A stretch of DNA of 52,330 bases from a virus: the IMG/VR virus record IMGVR_UViG_3300007735_000753, positions 1 through 52,330 of that record; one strand, given 5' to 3'. Positions 14,028 to 22,599 of this stretch are shown here, piece by piece (position 1 is the stretch's first letter; the number at the start of each line of letters is the position of its first letter). Made by a program: the position numbers and the translations under genes. The notes beneath the pieces were generated by a model. It did not search any database, was not told the DNA's origin, and worked only from the letters and a program-made list of their open reading frames with translations.

Positions 14028-15688
14028 TACTTCGGAATCCATCCTACCTTGCCTGAAGCATCCCTGCCCCAGACGAATGATTGACCGTTAGGCGCCTTGT
14101 ATTCTGTCTTTCCAATGATGCGCTTTTCCTTGGGGGGAAGAGCGACCTTGGTCCCTGATGGGCGTGGGGTGGAAGGTGCAGAGGGATTCGATCCCTTGCC
14201 ACCCGAGGGTGACGGCTCCTCTCCGCCCAATGTTGCCGGCGCTCCAAATGGCTCCGGCGTCTCGCCTCTCGCCTTGGCCTGACGCACATATTCTTCGTAG
14301 TAAATCCGCGCCTGACGCTGCTTGCGTGTGTAAAGATCACCAAGGATCTTCTTCATGACTTCTGGGTTTTGAAGTGCAGAACCAGGATCGCCACCCAACG
14401 CCTTCAGCACGCGCACCGCGTCATACTCGGTCATGACACCGGGGCCAACGATGGTGGTTCTGAACAGACCGAGCAGGGCTTGGATCTGATTGTCGGCGGA
14501 GAGTTTGTTGAATTCGTCTGGCGTGAGGGTCTTCCCACCCCAAATGATCTGTTTGGCCTTGGCGGCGACATCAATGGCCCAACGATTGACGCCCGTTGGA
14601 ATGTCTTTCACCGTCTGGAAGTATGTATTCAATGCTTCCATGCCGTTGACTTCGTTCTGATAGTCCTGCCGCAGCTTGACGTACTGCGAGGGTGTCATCA
14701 GTTTTGGAGCAGGGCCGCTTGCCTTGCTCACCCGCTTCCACCCACCATCGACCTGATAGTACAGTTGGCGGTCGTTAGGATTGAAGTAGGTGGAGACGGG
14801 CTGTCCGTCGGGACCTGCAATCGTAGGTCCTGGCTTTACCTGCCACTTTCCTCCGGGGCCGGGAGTCTTGTACACGGGATCTGGCGCACCGCCTTCAGGA
14901 GCCGGAGCCTCACCAGAAGCAGGTGCGCCACTCTCAGGAGAAGGCCCGCCAGACACCTCGACAGGCTCTGGTGCTGCCGGATCGTACCCTGACCCATCAT
15001 CGGACCCTTTCCACCGTGGATACGGATCGCCCACGTTTTCCCATTGCTTTGTCTCTGCGTTCCATTGCTTGGTGACAGCCATCCCGCCTTCATAGAAGGT
15101 GCGGGTAGTGGGCGCGTCACCCCCATCAGCAGCCGCAGCAGCCTTCCGCAGTTTGTAGTCGAGTGCCTTGTCCACCAACTCAGGATCACCGGACTTCATC
15201 CACTCGTCCATCATGGCGTCGAAGTTGCCGCCTGATTTCTCGAACCCGCCCGACACCATATCCCGCCGGCGCTTCTCTACTTGGGCCTGTTCGTCATCGG
15301 CCTTCTTGTTCATCCACGCGCCCGCGATCTGGGAGACCGCATTTGCCACCGCCTGCATCGGATGGTTCACTTCCATCTGCTTGCCCATGAGGGCTTCGGC
15401 GAGTTTGCGCCTTCTTTCAATGGAAGATGCACTTGGAAAGTCCCCCTCCGGCTGGTTGGGTTGGGGTTGGGCGCCCCCTCCCCCACCATCACCACCGAAC
15501 ATGCCGCTCCCCGTTGCTTCGGCGGGGGTGAACATGGACTGGACTTGTTCAATAGGCTGGGGCGCACCTACGCCACCCACTCCCTGATTGGGAAGTTGGG
15601 TTGGTGTCTCCTGCCCCCATTCTTCAGGGGCTACAAATCCGGGCGGACGTGTAGGCTGAAGGAACGGGTTTTGCCATGTTACGACCAT
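14027..15688 (-). CDS. Putative internal virion protein, Pro/Gly-rich
   Basis: A 553-residue protein. It has a Gly/Pro/Gln-rich N-terminus, then a helical segment with SIERRRKLAEALMGKQ and QAVANAVSQIAGAWMNKKAD, a proline/alanine/glycine-rich linker at about 215-290, and a second helical domain at about 330-470. The ERRRKLAEALMGK stretch matches a short motif seen in four neighbouring small proteins. The end (KTEYKAPNGQSFVWGRD) resembles a small beta domain. It lies in the presumed ejection-protein cluster. No enzymatic motif is seen. Confidence 0.55.
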   Translation of the reverse strand: MVVTWQNPFLQPTRPPGFVAPEEWGQETPTQLPNQGVGGVGAPQPIEQVQSMFTPAEATGSGMFGGDGGGGGAQPQPNQPEGDFPSASSIERRRKLAEALMGKQMEVNHPMQAVANAVSQIAGAWMNKKADDEQAQVEKRRRDMVSGGFEKSGGNFDAMMDEWMKSGDPELVDKALDYKLRKAAAAADGGDAPTTRTFYEGGMAVTKQWNAETKQWENVGDPYPRWKGSDDGSGYDPAAPEPVEVSGGPSPESGAPASGEAPAPEGGAPDPVYKTPGPGGKWQVKPGPTIAGPDGQPVSTYFNPNDRQLYYQVDGGWKRVSKASGPAPKLMTPSQYVKLRQDYQNEVNGMEALNTYFQTVKDIPTGVNRWAIDVAAKAKQIIWGGKTLTPDEFNKLSADNQIQALLGLFRTTIVGPGVMTEYDAVRVLKALGGDPGSALQNPEVMKKILGDLYTRKQRQARIYYEEYVRQAKARGETPEPFGAPATLGGEEPSPSGGKGSNPSAPSTPRPSGTKVALPPKEKRIIGKTEYKAPNGQSFVWGRDASGKVGWIPK

Positions 15689-15703
15689 ATAGGGACTTCC
15701 TGA

Positions 15704-16072
15704 TTACTTGCGACGCTTCTTCGACACTTCGTTGCCAACAAGGCCCCCAGCCCCGCCTCCAGCCGCAGTCACTACAGCGTTGGCAGCCAGCCGACCGCGC
15801 CGCATCTTGCCCTCGTTTCTCCAAGCCACGGATGCGGCTCCGGGCCCATCGGGATCACCCCCGCGATAGCGTATGGACTCAAGCTGGTTATCAGCCTGAT
15901 CCGCTACCCTTCGATCTAAATTAGGGTCTGAAGAAAACCGCTCTTTGTACCTTCGGCCAAGGCGCCTTGCGATCAAGTTGGCTGCAATTGCCCCAGCAAC
16001 ACCGCCACCAAAAACATCGGGGTCTAGCGCCTTCTCAAACACGTCGCGGTTGTCTTCTTGTTTCTTGCTCAT
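15704..16072 (-). CDS. Small internal-type protein with DNRDVFEK motif
   Basis: A 122-residue protein starting MSKKQEDNRDVFEKALDPDV. The motif D-N-R-D-V-F-E-K at residues 7-14 is shared with four other small proteins in this genome. Two glycine-rich hydrophobic stretches (FGGGVAGAIAANLIA and LAANAVVTAAGGGAGGLVG) flank a basic, charged middle, and the protein ends KKRRK. This suggests a small protein able to touch membranes, perhaps carried in the virion. I do not recognise a database family. Confidence 0.55.
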   Translation of the reverse strand: MSKKQEDNRDVFEKALDPDVFGGGVAGAIAANLIARRLGRRYKERFSSDPNLDRRVADQADNQLESIRYRGGDPDGPGAASVAWRNEGKMRRGRLAANAVVTAAGGGAGGLVGNEVSKKRRK

Positions 16073-16075
16073 GGA

Positions 16076-16609
16076 CTAACCCCCGAACGCGCGCTTCATG
16101 ATGGCCTGAATGAGAACCTGACGCTTGCGCTCTTCTTCAGGATCTGAACTTGCAGAGACGGGGCCCTTCGGTCCCTGATTGACGCCCATGCCGCCCGGCT
16201 GTGCGCCTGGAGCATAAGGCATGTTCTCGACCGGAGGCTTGGACCCCGGCTGCGGGGGCTTCTCGGGCTTTACAAAGCCACGGGAGAACCCCTGACCGAA
16301 CCCATCCGGTTCCTGATAGGGAAGCTGCTCAATACCCGGAGCGGGCATCCCCTGAGACGAGCCCAAGTCCTGAATGCCCGTCGGCTGACCCGGCTGGAAC
16401 GCGCCCATGTTGAAGTCCGGCATCGGACCCGAGAACGGCATATTCTGCACGCCCGGAGCGCCGTCTGGACCGCCGAAGGAAGGACCGAGGTTCATCCCCG
16501 CGCCTACCCCGCCCTGACCACCCTGCGGCGGGGGCATACCCCCACCCTGCGGGCTCTGGAACATCTGCGCCATCAACTGCGCCTGCTGGTTGTTTCCGTA
16601 GAATGACAT
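16076..16609 (-). CDS. Gly/Pro/Gln-rich low-complexity virion-region protein
   Basis: A 177-residue protein, largely disordered (QSPQGGGMPPPQGGQGG and similar). It contains NMPFSGPMP and NMPYAPGAQ, matching the MPY word repeated in this cluster, and ends in an amphipathic helix EEERKRQVLIQAIMKRAFGG. That C-terminal helix is shared in pattern with the two following genes. Function unknown; a flexible linker or packaging partner is possible. Confidence 0.5.
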   Translation of the reverse strand: MSFYGNNQQAQLMAQMFQSPQGGGMPPPQGGQGGVGAGMNLGPSFGGPDGAPGVQNMPFSGPMPDFNMGAFQPGQPTGIQDLGSSQGMPAPGIEQLPYQEPDGFGQGFSRGFVKPEKPPQPGSKPPVENMPYAPGAQPGGMGVNQGPKGPVSASSDPEEERKRQVLIQAIMKRAFGG

Positions 16610-16615
16610 GAGTGC

Positions 16616-17029
16616 CTAACCTCCTGGCGGCTTGAACATTGGTGTGGTGCGTGGTGCAGGCTTTGCAGGGGGCGCCATGGGCCGTCCTGCGGGTGGCTTA
16701 TAGCTACCCATTCCCCCACCTGCCGGGCCGCCCGCGCGGGCCATCACGGAGCGGATGAGCGCCGTCCTGCCGGGTGACATGCCATTGCCCTGCGGAGCGC
16801 CACCCACGGGCGCCTGTGGGGCGGGTGGTTGGGTCTGTGGAGCCGGGGGCTGTGTCTGGGGCATCGGGGCCTGACCACCGGGGCCATACGCCATGATGGG
16901 CGGTGCCTTTGGGTCGGGGCCGTAGATGGTATTCATATTGGTCGGGGGCGGAGCGGGAGGGGAAACCCGTCCCAGCATCTGAGGCTGCTTTCCGCCCGGA
17001 GCGGTAAACATGGGGTTCATGGGGCTCAT
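16616..17029 (-). CDS. Proline-rich low-complexity virion-region protein
   Basis: A 137-residue protein dominated by Pro, Gly, Ala and Gln, with repeats such as QTQPPAPQTQPPAPQ. The only predicted helix is GMSPGRTALIRSVMARAGGP, which matches the R-x3-[LF]-x2-[AS]-x-M-x-[RK] pattern of its neighbours. It lies six bases from the preceding gene. There is no enzymatic feature. The disordered design suits a scaffold or ejection-associated peptide. Confidence 0.5.
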   Translation of the reverse strand: MSPMNPMFTAPGGKQPQMLGRVSPPAPPPTNMNTIYGPDPKAPPIMAYGPGGQAPMPQTQPPAPQTQPPAPQAPVGGAPQGNGMSPGRTALIRSVMARAGGPAGGGMGSYKPPAGRPMAPPAKPAPRTTPMFKPPGG

Positions 17030-17030
17030 T

Positions 17031-17327
17031 CTATTCCTCTACTCTCGATCTCATCATGGCGTTTACAAGTCTGACCCGTTCTTGGGGAACGGCTTCAACG
17101 GGTGGTACGGGAGGCTGTGTAATGACGGGGGGTGTTGTAGGCCCACCCGTCGTGGGTGTGGTTGGTGGAGTTGTTGGAGGTATAACGGGCGGGGTCACAA
17201 CCGTCGGACCGGGAGGCTGTGTGATGGGTATGAGGGGTGGCGTTGGCTTCAGCATCCCCGCCGTCTGATAGGTCGGGAACTGGGGCTGCATCGTGATGCC
17301 CTGATAAGACCCAGAGACTTTAGGCAT
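17031..17327 (-). CDS. Pro/Thr-rich low-complexity virion-region protein
   Basis: A 98-residue protein beginning MPKVSGSYQGITMQPQFP, followed by about 50 residues of PPTTPPTTPTTGG-like sequence and a C-terminal helix PQERVRLVNAMMRSRVEE. That helix repeats the pattern seen at the ends of the adjacent proteins. Its start overlaps the S74-type protein stop by eight bases. Probably a small structural component; the function is unknown. Confidence 0.5.
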   Translation of the reverse strand: MPKVSGSYQGITMQPQFPTYQTAGMLKPTPPLIPITQPPGPTVVTPPVIPPTTPPTTPTTGGPTTPPVITQPPVPPVEAVPQERVRLVNAMMRSRVEE

Positions 17328-18636
17328 TGCGGCGACCCTCCAACTTCTTGACCTTGCGGGCTAGTTGCTGGGTCGCGGCCATGTTGACGCCCACTGCATC
17401 GACCACGGGGATCTCAGATCCATTCCCAAGACCGAAGAAGCCCTTGAAGTCTTGCGCCATGGGGCCGACGTGGCGCTGTTGGCCTCCATCGGCAACACCA
17501 GGTTTATACTCCCATGACTTGATCGGGATTTTCTCCACGCCCTTCAGGATGGAATTGGCCGGTCTTACATTCTGCTTCTTGTTCTTGTCGGAGATAAGCG
17601 CCGAGCCAAGTGACCCCACAATCGAACCGATGCCCGACCACATCGAACTGTTCTGCTGCTGACGCTGGTTGTAGGCCTGAAGCTGGGCGTTATACGAGTT
17701 CCAGATGTTCCCTTGTACGTCGGGAGCCTGAACGCCCTGCGTATAGATGTTCCCACCCTGAACGGTCGGGGTCTTGGGGCTTGCACCTAGGAGAGTGGCT
17801 ACCCCCTGAGCGGGCGCATTGTACTGAAGCAAGGCCTCATTGGTCATCGCCTGACGTGCCTGCTGGGCCAACTGGGCGTTCTGGAGTTCCTCCGAGATGA
17901 TGCCCTGACGCGCCGTCTGCTGGACCTGACCCTGCTGGAGTTGTTCGGCTATCGCTCGCGCACGTGCATCGGTTCCCAATCCATACATACGGGATTGTTC
18001 TTGTGAGCCTGCTGCCAATGCATCCGCTGCAATGCGCGACATCTGCTCGTTCTGCGAACGGTTGAGACGGTCCATCTCACCGTTGTAGGCCTCACCCGTA
18101 ATGGGAAGGCCCCGATTAGCAAGCATCTGCTGGGTTGCCCGCGTCTGGTTTTCAAACTCAGGACGCAGGAGGCTCATGCCACGGTCGAACATGGTCTGCT
18201 GATAGGAGTCTCGATCAGCAGAGAAATCACCCGAACCCGGAGCGTTCGGAACATTCGACATGTTCAGCCCGTACATGTAGTCGGGCGCCCCGTTGAGATC
18301 CAACCCTGTCGTATAGCCTGGCAGATTGGTGGGAAGGCCAAAGGGGCCTGTAGGGACTGAAGCCGCAAGATTTGCAGCCGCATTGCTCAGGGTTCCCTGA
18401 AGCTGGGTCTGGGCGTCGAATGCGGCTTGCTGTTCAGGAGAGAGGCTCACCCTCTGTGCAATGGGTACTCCCTCGCTATCCTTATCAAACGTGATGTTCC
18501 CGTAGGGTGTGTACTGGGCGAGATTATTGAGCTTGGAGGATTCCTTCGCGGACTTGATATACGCATCCGCCTGCGCCTGGCTGGTCTTTACGGGATCGGG
18601 CGCTGCTGGAGCGCTGCCACCGGCCGACTTACCCAT
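17320..18636 (-). CDS. Virion protein with C-terminal S74-type chaperone domain
   Basis: A 438-residue protein. The N-terminal 300 residues are Gln/Ala-rich and helical (MLANRGLPITGEAYNGEMDR and similar). Residues about 340-438 match the peptidase S74 intramolecular chaperone: LISDKNKKQNV with the cleavage-site Ser-Asp, KSWEYKPG, HVGPMAQD and a C-terminal helix QQLARKVKKLEG. Such domains trimerise fibres and then cut themselves off. Here the passenger is helical rather than beta-helical, as in several short-tailed phages with a helical protein before the stabilisation gene. Confidence 0.75.
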   Translation of the reverse strand: MGKSAGGSAPAAPDPVKTSQAQADAYIKSAKESSKLNNLAQYTPYGNITFDKDSEGVPIAQRVSLSPEQQAAFDAQTQLQGTLSNAAANLAASVPTGPFGLPTNLPGYTTGLDLNGAPDYMYGLNMSNVPNAPGSGDFSADRDSYQQTMFDRGMSLLRPEFENQTRATQQMLANRGLPITGEAYNGEMDRLNRSQNEQMSRIAADALAAGSQEQSRMYGLGTDARARAIAEQLQQGQVQQTARQGIISEELQNAQLAQQARQAMTNEALLQYNAPAQGVATLLGASPKTPTVQGGNIYTQGVQAPDVQGNIWNSYNAQLQAYNQRQQQNSSMWSGIGSIVGSLGSALISDKNKKQNVRPANSILKGVEKIPIKSWEYKPGVADGGQQRHVGPMAQDFKGFFGLGNGSEIPVVDAVGVNMAATQQLARKVKKLEGRRNA

Positions 18637-18639
18637 GAG

Positions 18640-19062
18640 TTACTCCTTGATCCACTTGCACTCATCCCGGAGCATTCCAAGGACAAATGCGTCGTTAATT
18701 CCGTCGTATGCTTTGCGGGCGCAACCTTCGATCTTGAAGCCTAGCCCTGTATTCAACTTCAATGCTCTTTCATTATTTGCCCCGATGATGAGCGTCATCC
18801 GTTCCAGTCCCTGCTGGACAAACGGATAATGAAAGAGGGCGGAGAGAACTCCCTTCCTGCACCACTTCGGGCTAGAGGCTGCAAACGTCAGTTCGCAGTC
18901 AAACTTCCTCCAACGATGATAGACAGCCCCACCGATGAGCCTGTCATTCTCCGCAATGCCGATGGTGGTGTAAGGGCCGAACTCCTCGACGCCCATCTTC
19001 TGGGGAAGGAGCGTAACAACGAATTCCGCTACTTCCTGTTCTTTCCCGAATACAAGACTCAG
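18640..19062 (-). CDS. GNAT-family N-acetyltransferase-like protein, CTG start inferred
   Basis: About 140 residues. FVVTLLPQKMGVEEFGPYTT, GGAVYHRW, RKGVLSALFHYPF (acetyl-CoA loop region) and ERALKLNTGLGFKIEG (the N-x-x-A-x-x-x-x-x-x-x-G-F element) follow GNAT order. No ATG or GTG precedes conserved residue 1. CTG 19062 overlaps the upstream stop as CTGA, the equivalent of the ATGA overlaps used elsewhere, and gives SLVFGKEQEVAEFV. Phage relatives are commonly encoded next to tail stabilisation genes. The acetylated substrate is unknown. Confidence 0.7.
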   Translation of the reverse strand: MSLVFGKEQEVAEFVVTLLPQKMGVEEFGPYTTIGIAENDRLIGGAVYHRWRKFDCELTFAASSPKWCRKGVLSALFHYPFVQQGLERMTLIIGANNERALKLNTGLGFKIEGCARKAYDGINDAFVLGMLRDECKWIKE

Positions 19063-20597
19063 ACGAGGCCGGCGGGCTTCATCACCATGCTTGAGGATCG
19101 CCAGCTTACGCCTTGGCTGGTCAGCGAGACCCGCAACCGCATCGAAGCTGAGTAACCCAGCCCGTTCACGCCTTGCCACCCTCTTACCGACTGGCTCGCT
19201 CCGCCCCATACATCTACATCCCATATTGCTTCGTCCCAGATACCGCCGCTATCAACGGCAGCCGTGGAAACGCTTGAGGTTGGAACCGAAATATCAAAGT
19301 CCGTCCCGATTGAAATCAACGCACCGGGATCGCTGACGGCTGAGAAGATAACCCGAGCCATCGTGAAGTTCTTCAGTCGATCACTTGATCCGAAGAAATT
19401 CCATGCTGTCTGGGCATCTCCCACAATGGCGGACCCATTATCAGAGTACCCATCGTTACACTTGTAGACCTTCCCGTCCGTTCCCCCTCCGTAGAGGTTA
19501 TCGTTGAACAGACCGAAGATCGGGAAGTTCCATCCGGTGAACTTGCACCAGGATTGCGTGTCCGTATTCATCACGTGTTGGTCAAAGGCGGAGGTAGACC
19601 GTGGCACGTTGAAGATGAGCATTCGCCCACGGGGGTAGAATATGGCCTGCCAGCCCGTGTTGTCCCGGTAGAGGCGCATGGCCTCGGACACAGCAAGGGA
19701 TATCTTGTCTGAAAGGTCTAACTGGCTGGGCTGGGTACGACCGAAGGGGAGAACCTTCGTGAGTGGAGTGTATGACCCGTCTGTAATAGCAATCAGATCA
19801 GAGCCAAACTGAACGAGGCTGGAGTTGCCAATCGGAGGGCCAAGGTAGAACGTACCCACGCGAGACCAATCCGTAGACGATCCCGGATCAGACCCCTGAT
19901 AGATAATCACTTCACCCGACGAGAGGAAGAACGCGATCAGGTCATCCTGTCCCGTACCGCCATCGCTTGTGATTGTACCAATCGCCTTGAGCACACCACC
20001 GAATGAACCCGTGTACTTCAGCGGGAACTTGGTGAGGCTTCCCGAGATTGCTTGGAGTCCCGCATACCAGAAGTTCAGGGTGTTCTTTTCAATGAAGAAA
20101 AGACGTTCCTTGAAGACTGCTACATCGGAGAGATTGGTAACGGTAAGCCCCGACCCCGACCATGAGGTGGAGGTTAGAGTTGACCCATCATAATCTTGAG
20201 GGGCGTCCGTTCCATTGACAAGGAACAACCGCTCGGAGAAGTTCACCCACTTCCATCGGTTCTGGCTGAAGCCGGTTCCAATTGTGGAGGGTGTAGATGT
20301 GGAAACGTCGATAAGCTTCCCATTCACTGCTGCAACCAGCTTCCGACTAGTAGACGCCTTCCACTCAGCAAGGGTCTGGACTGAATAAGCACCCTCCCCC
20401 GTATTGCAATGGAGCGTGTGCCCCCCCCTGATGACCACATCACTCTGACGGGGGAACCAGTTCTCGAGGATGACGGCATCGCTCGGCTTCATGGAGTCTA
20501 GTGCGTCTCGTGCGTTCCACCCACCAACCGGAGGCGGCAAGGGGCGCTCAACCGCTGCGGGACCGCGACTGACCTGCCTGCCTCTGATCTGGAGCAT
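19059..20597 (-). CDS. Tail stabilisation protein, P22 gp10-like
   Basis: A 512-residue beta-rich protein. The start, with PLPPPVGGWNARDALDSMKP and AVILENWFP, is typical of phage proteins annotated as packaged-DNA stabilisation or gp10-like tail hub proteins. Numerous WD-like beta segments (WYAGLQAISGSLTKFPLKYT and others) suggest a propeller. In P22 such a protein closes the portal and anchors the tail needle and tailspikes. It lies between the GNAT-like gene and the ejection-type genes. Assignment is by family resemblance. Confidence 0.7.
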   Translation of the reverse strand: MLQIRGRQVSRGPAAVERPLPPPVGGWNARDALDSMKPSDAVILENWFPRQSDVVIRGGHTLHCNTGEGAYSVQTLAEWKASTSRKLVAAVNGKLIDVSTSTPSTIGTGFSQNRWKWVNFSERLFLVNGTDAPQDYDGSTLTSTSWSGSGLTVTNLSDVAVFKERLFFIEKNTLNFWYAGLQAISGSLTKFPLKYTGSFGGVLKAIGTITSDGGTGQDDLIAFFLSSGEVIIYQGSDPGSSTDWSRVGTFYLGPPIGNSSLVQFGSDLIAITDGSYTPLTKVLPFGRTQPSQLDLSDKISLAVSEAMRLYRDNTGWQAIFYPRGRMLIFNVPRSTSAFDQHVMNTDTQSWCKFTGWNFPIFGLFNDNLYGGGTDGKVYKCNDGYSDNGSAIVGDAQTAWNFFGSSDRLKNFTMARVIFSAVSDPGALISIGTDFDISVPTSSVSTAAVDSGGIWDEAIWDVDVWGGASQSVRGWQGVNGLGYSASMRLRVSLTSQGVSWRSSSMVMKPAGLV

Positions 20598-20600
20598 GGG

Positions 20601-21701
20601 CTACTTTCGACGCTTGGGCGCTTCTACGATTGCGGCTTCGATGTCATCCCGCACCGAGGCGGGTTTCGTTCCCTTGGGAAGGTCGAAGGGTCTCTTGGGC
20701 TTCTTTGGCCTCGGGTTCTCCCAAGGCTCGGGGGGCTTGCGTGGCATGACCTTCGCACCCGTGGCCTCTGCCGGCTTGGCAAACATGCGCTTGATGGCGC
20801 CGCCCGCCTTTGAAATCACTGGGGCCAAGATGCCACCTCCCACCGCTGTTGCCGCCGCGAACGGCGCTATTGATCCATCTTCTGTAACTGCATTGACGCG
20901 GTCGCCCACATCACCTTCCGCCTCACCCATATCCATGACGGCGAGTGTCCCCGCGCCAGAGGCACCGAGCCCAGCCGCTGCTTCCGCCGCCTTGCCCGCT
21001 CCCGTTGTTGCCTCGGGAGCAAACCCCAACAAGCGACGCCCGCCCTTGATGAGCATGTCAGCGCCCTTGTTGATGCCGGAGAAGATTGGCCCTCCAGAAA
21101 GAAGCCCGGCAGTTGTTCCCACGACACTGCGGGGCGAGAATGAAGGCTCGTAAGCCACATCCTCCTCCTTGATGCGACGGGCTTCCTTGACGTTCTCGTC
21201 GTAGGTGCCTTGTCCAAATAAGGCACCTGCCCCCGCAACCACCTCATCATCAAACCCGAACAGGGGCCATGAGAGGCCGTTCAGGATCATGGCTTGGTAT
21301 TTCTCATTCTCGGGGCGTGGGTCATTTTCCCCCGGCTCAAACAATTGCCACGGTTCCGGCATCTCAGGAAGAAACCACGACATGTCGGGGCTGCCTTCCC
21401 CGAGGCTCTTTTCCCACTTCTTTTTACGGTATTCGTATGATCCGCTATCGTCCGCGTAGGGGTCTTCGTACCCCATGCCCTCGAGCACATAGGACCACGT
21501 GGACCGGTTATCCTGGTCCGGGTTGTTGGCGTAGTACTCTTCCTTTCTTTCCTTCATGCTTGCCTGCGTGAAGGGAAGATCGCTGTCCTTGAGTGTGCCC
21601 GCCTTAGCCTTCTGATAGAGAGCGCGCGCCTCTTCCGGGTGCTGCTCTGCCCACTGGGCGATTTGCTCTTCGCGTGAAAGAGAAGGGGGCCGGTAGGGCA
21701 T
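20601..21701 (-). CDS. Putative internal virion protein, paralogue of the 771-residue protein
   Basis: A 366-residue protein starting MPYRPPSLSREEQIAQWAEQ. FGFDDEVVAGAGALFGQGTY and GPIFSGINKGADMLIKGGRR closely match the N-terminal region of the 11712-14027 protein. An Ala/Gly-rich segment follows (TGAGKAAEAAAGLGASGAGT), and the end ASVRDDIEAAIVEAPKRRK combines a VRDDI motif, also found in the 22599-23042 protein, with a basic tail. Likely a second ejection protein made by duplication and divergence. Confidence 0.55.
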   Translation of the reverse strand: MPYRPPSLSREEQIAQWAEQHPEEARALYQKAKAGTLKDSDLPFTQASMKERKEEYYANNPDQDNRSTWSYVLEGMGYEDPYADDSGSYEYRKKKWEKSLGEGSPDMSWFLPEMPEPWQLFEPGENDPRPENEKYQAMILNGLSWPLFGFDDEVVAGAGALFGQGTYDENVKEARRIKEEDVAYEPSFSPRSVVGTTAGLLSGGPIFSGINKGADMLIKGGRRLLGFAPEATTGAGKAAEAAAGLGASGAGTLAVMDMGEAEGDVGDRVNAVTEDGSIAPFAAATAVGGGILAPVISKAGGAIKRMFAKPAEATGAKVMPRKPPEPWENPRPKKPKRPFDLPKGTKPASVRDDIEAAIVEAPKRRK

Positions 21702-21714
21702 CTGTATCTACCCC

Positions 21715-22110
21715 TTAACGACGGCGCGGCTTCTTGCGGCGGGGCTGCTTGGGAATAACCAACTGGTAAGACCCGTCCTTGCGGATCTTGAAGATCACAC
21801 CATCATCCCGGCGCATATGCACGCGGCTGTTATAGGATGTCTGCCATGAGCCAGTTCTTTCATTCCACGTTACCGGCTCGTACCTGCGGCCTTCGCTATC
21901 GCGGTAGTACTTAACTTCTCTCTGTCCTGACGCCCTGTTTGGGAGGATCTCGCGCACAGGATAGATCTTGACTACCTTGGTCTTCATCTTGGGAGACTTT
22001 TTCTTTTTTCCCAAGCCAAAGAGTGACGATGGCCTCTTGGCCGCCGTGGCGCTCTTTGCCGTCGTAGCCTTGATGGCGCGATCAATCGCGAACCTTACCC
22101 CACTCGGCAT
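21715..22110 (-). CDS. Small strongly basic protein
   Basis: A 131-residue protein rich in Lys and Arg (LFGLGKKKKSPKMKTK), with a beta-rich middle (REVKYYRDSEGRRYEPVTW) and a C-terminus ending PRRKKPRRR. High charge suggests nucleic-acid binding, possibly DNA condensation or internal packaging. It lies between an ejection-type gene and the M23 peptidase. No family is recognised. Confidence 0.55.
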   Translation of the reverse strand: MPSGVRFAIDRAIKATTAKSATAAKRPSSLFGLGKKKKSPKMKTKVVKIYPVREILPNRASGQREVKYYRDSEGRRYEPVTWNERTGSWQTSYNSRVHMRRDDGVIFKIRKDGSYQLVIPKQPRRKKPRRR

Positions 22111-22113
22111 GTC

Positions 22114-22599
22114 TTAAACTCCTGAATAATCTTTGTAGAAGAACTGCTTGGGGTCCACGGAGCGGTTATCCTTCCTCATCCCGAAATGGAGATGGGGCCC
22201 GGTGCTTCTTCCCGTCGTTCCCACATAGCCGAGGATGTCACCCCGCTTGACCTCGCCCCCGCTCAATCCCTTCTTCGATACCTTGCTCATGTGCAGGTAG
22301 CGGGACTGATACCCGTCCGGGTGCTTGACCGTGACCTTGTACCCACCGACCGGGTCCGGGGTATTTCCATCAATCCACCCGTCTTCTGAGGCGTAGATGG
22401 GAGTGCCAGGTGCAGCGGCGTAATCAATCCCCTCGTGAAGCATTGGCTTCTTGAGGATGGGATGCTCGCGCATACCGTAGGGAGAGGAAACGAAGGATTC
22501 ATCCCTCAACGGAACATCCAGATCGGGAGACCCCTTCTTCATCATGGCGCGGACGAAACGCTCACGCGCCGCTCTGGCCTTGATGCCGTTGTAGGGCAT
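22114..22599 (-). CDS. M23-family peptidoglycan endopeptidase (virion-associated candidate)
   Basis: A 161-residue protein. The LytM/M23 zinc site is complete: HEGIDYAA (His55, Asp59) and HLHFG (His136, His138), with SPYGMREHP, YLHMS and GDILGYVGTTG in order. The first 25 residues (MPYNGIKARAARERFVRAMM) carry both the MPY word and the R-x3-F-x2-A-x-M helix of neighbouring proteins. It probably cuts cell-wall cross-links during DNA entry, because it is encoded among internal proteins and far from the lysis cassette. Its ATG overlaps the stop of the next gene upstream. Confidence 0.9.
   Translation of the reverse strand: MPYNGIKARAARERFVRAMMKKGSPDLDVPLRDESFVSSPYGMREHPILKKPMLHEGIDYAAAPGTPIYASEDGWIDGNTPDPVGGYKVTVKHPDGYQSRYLHMSKVSKKGLSGGEVKRGDILGYVGTTGRSTGPHLHFGMRKDNRSVDPKQFFYKDYSGV

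Noticed and set aside
20470-21153. Plus-strand frame of 227 codons opposite the 366-residue protein
   Set aside because: Low-complexity Ala/Pro/Ser translation without initiation signals; a shadow frame.
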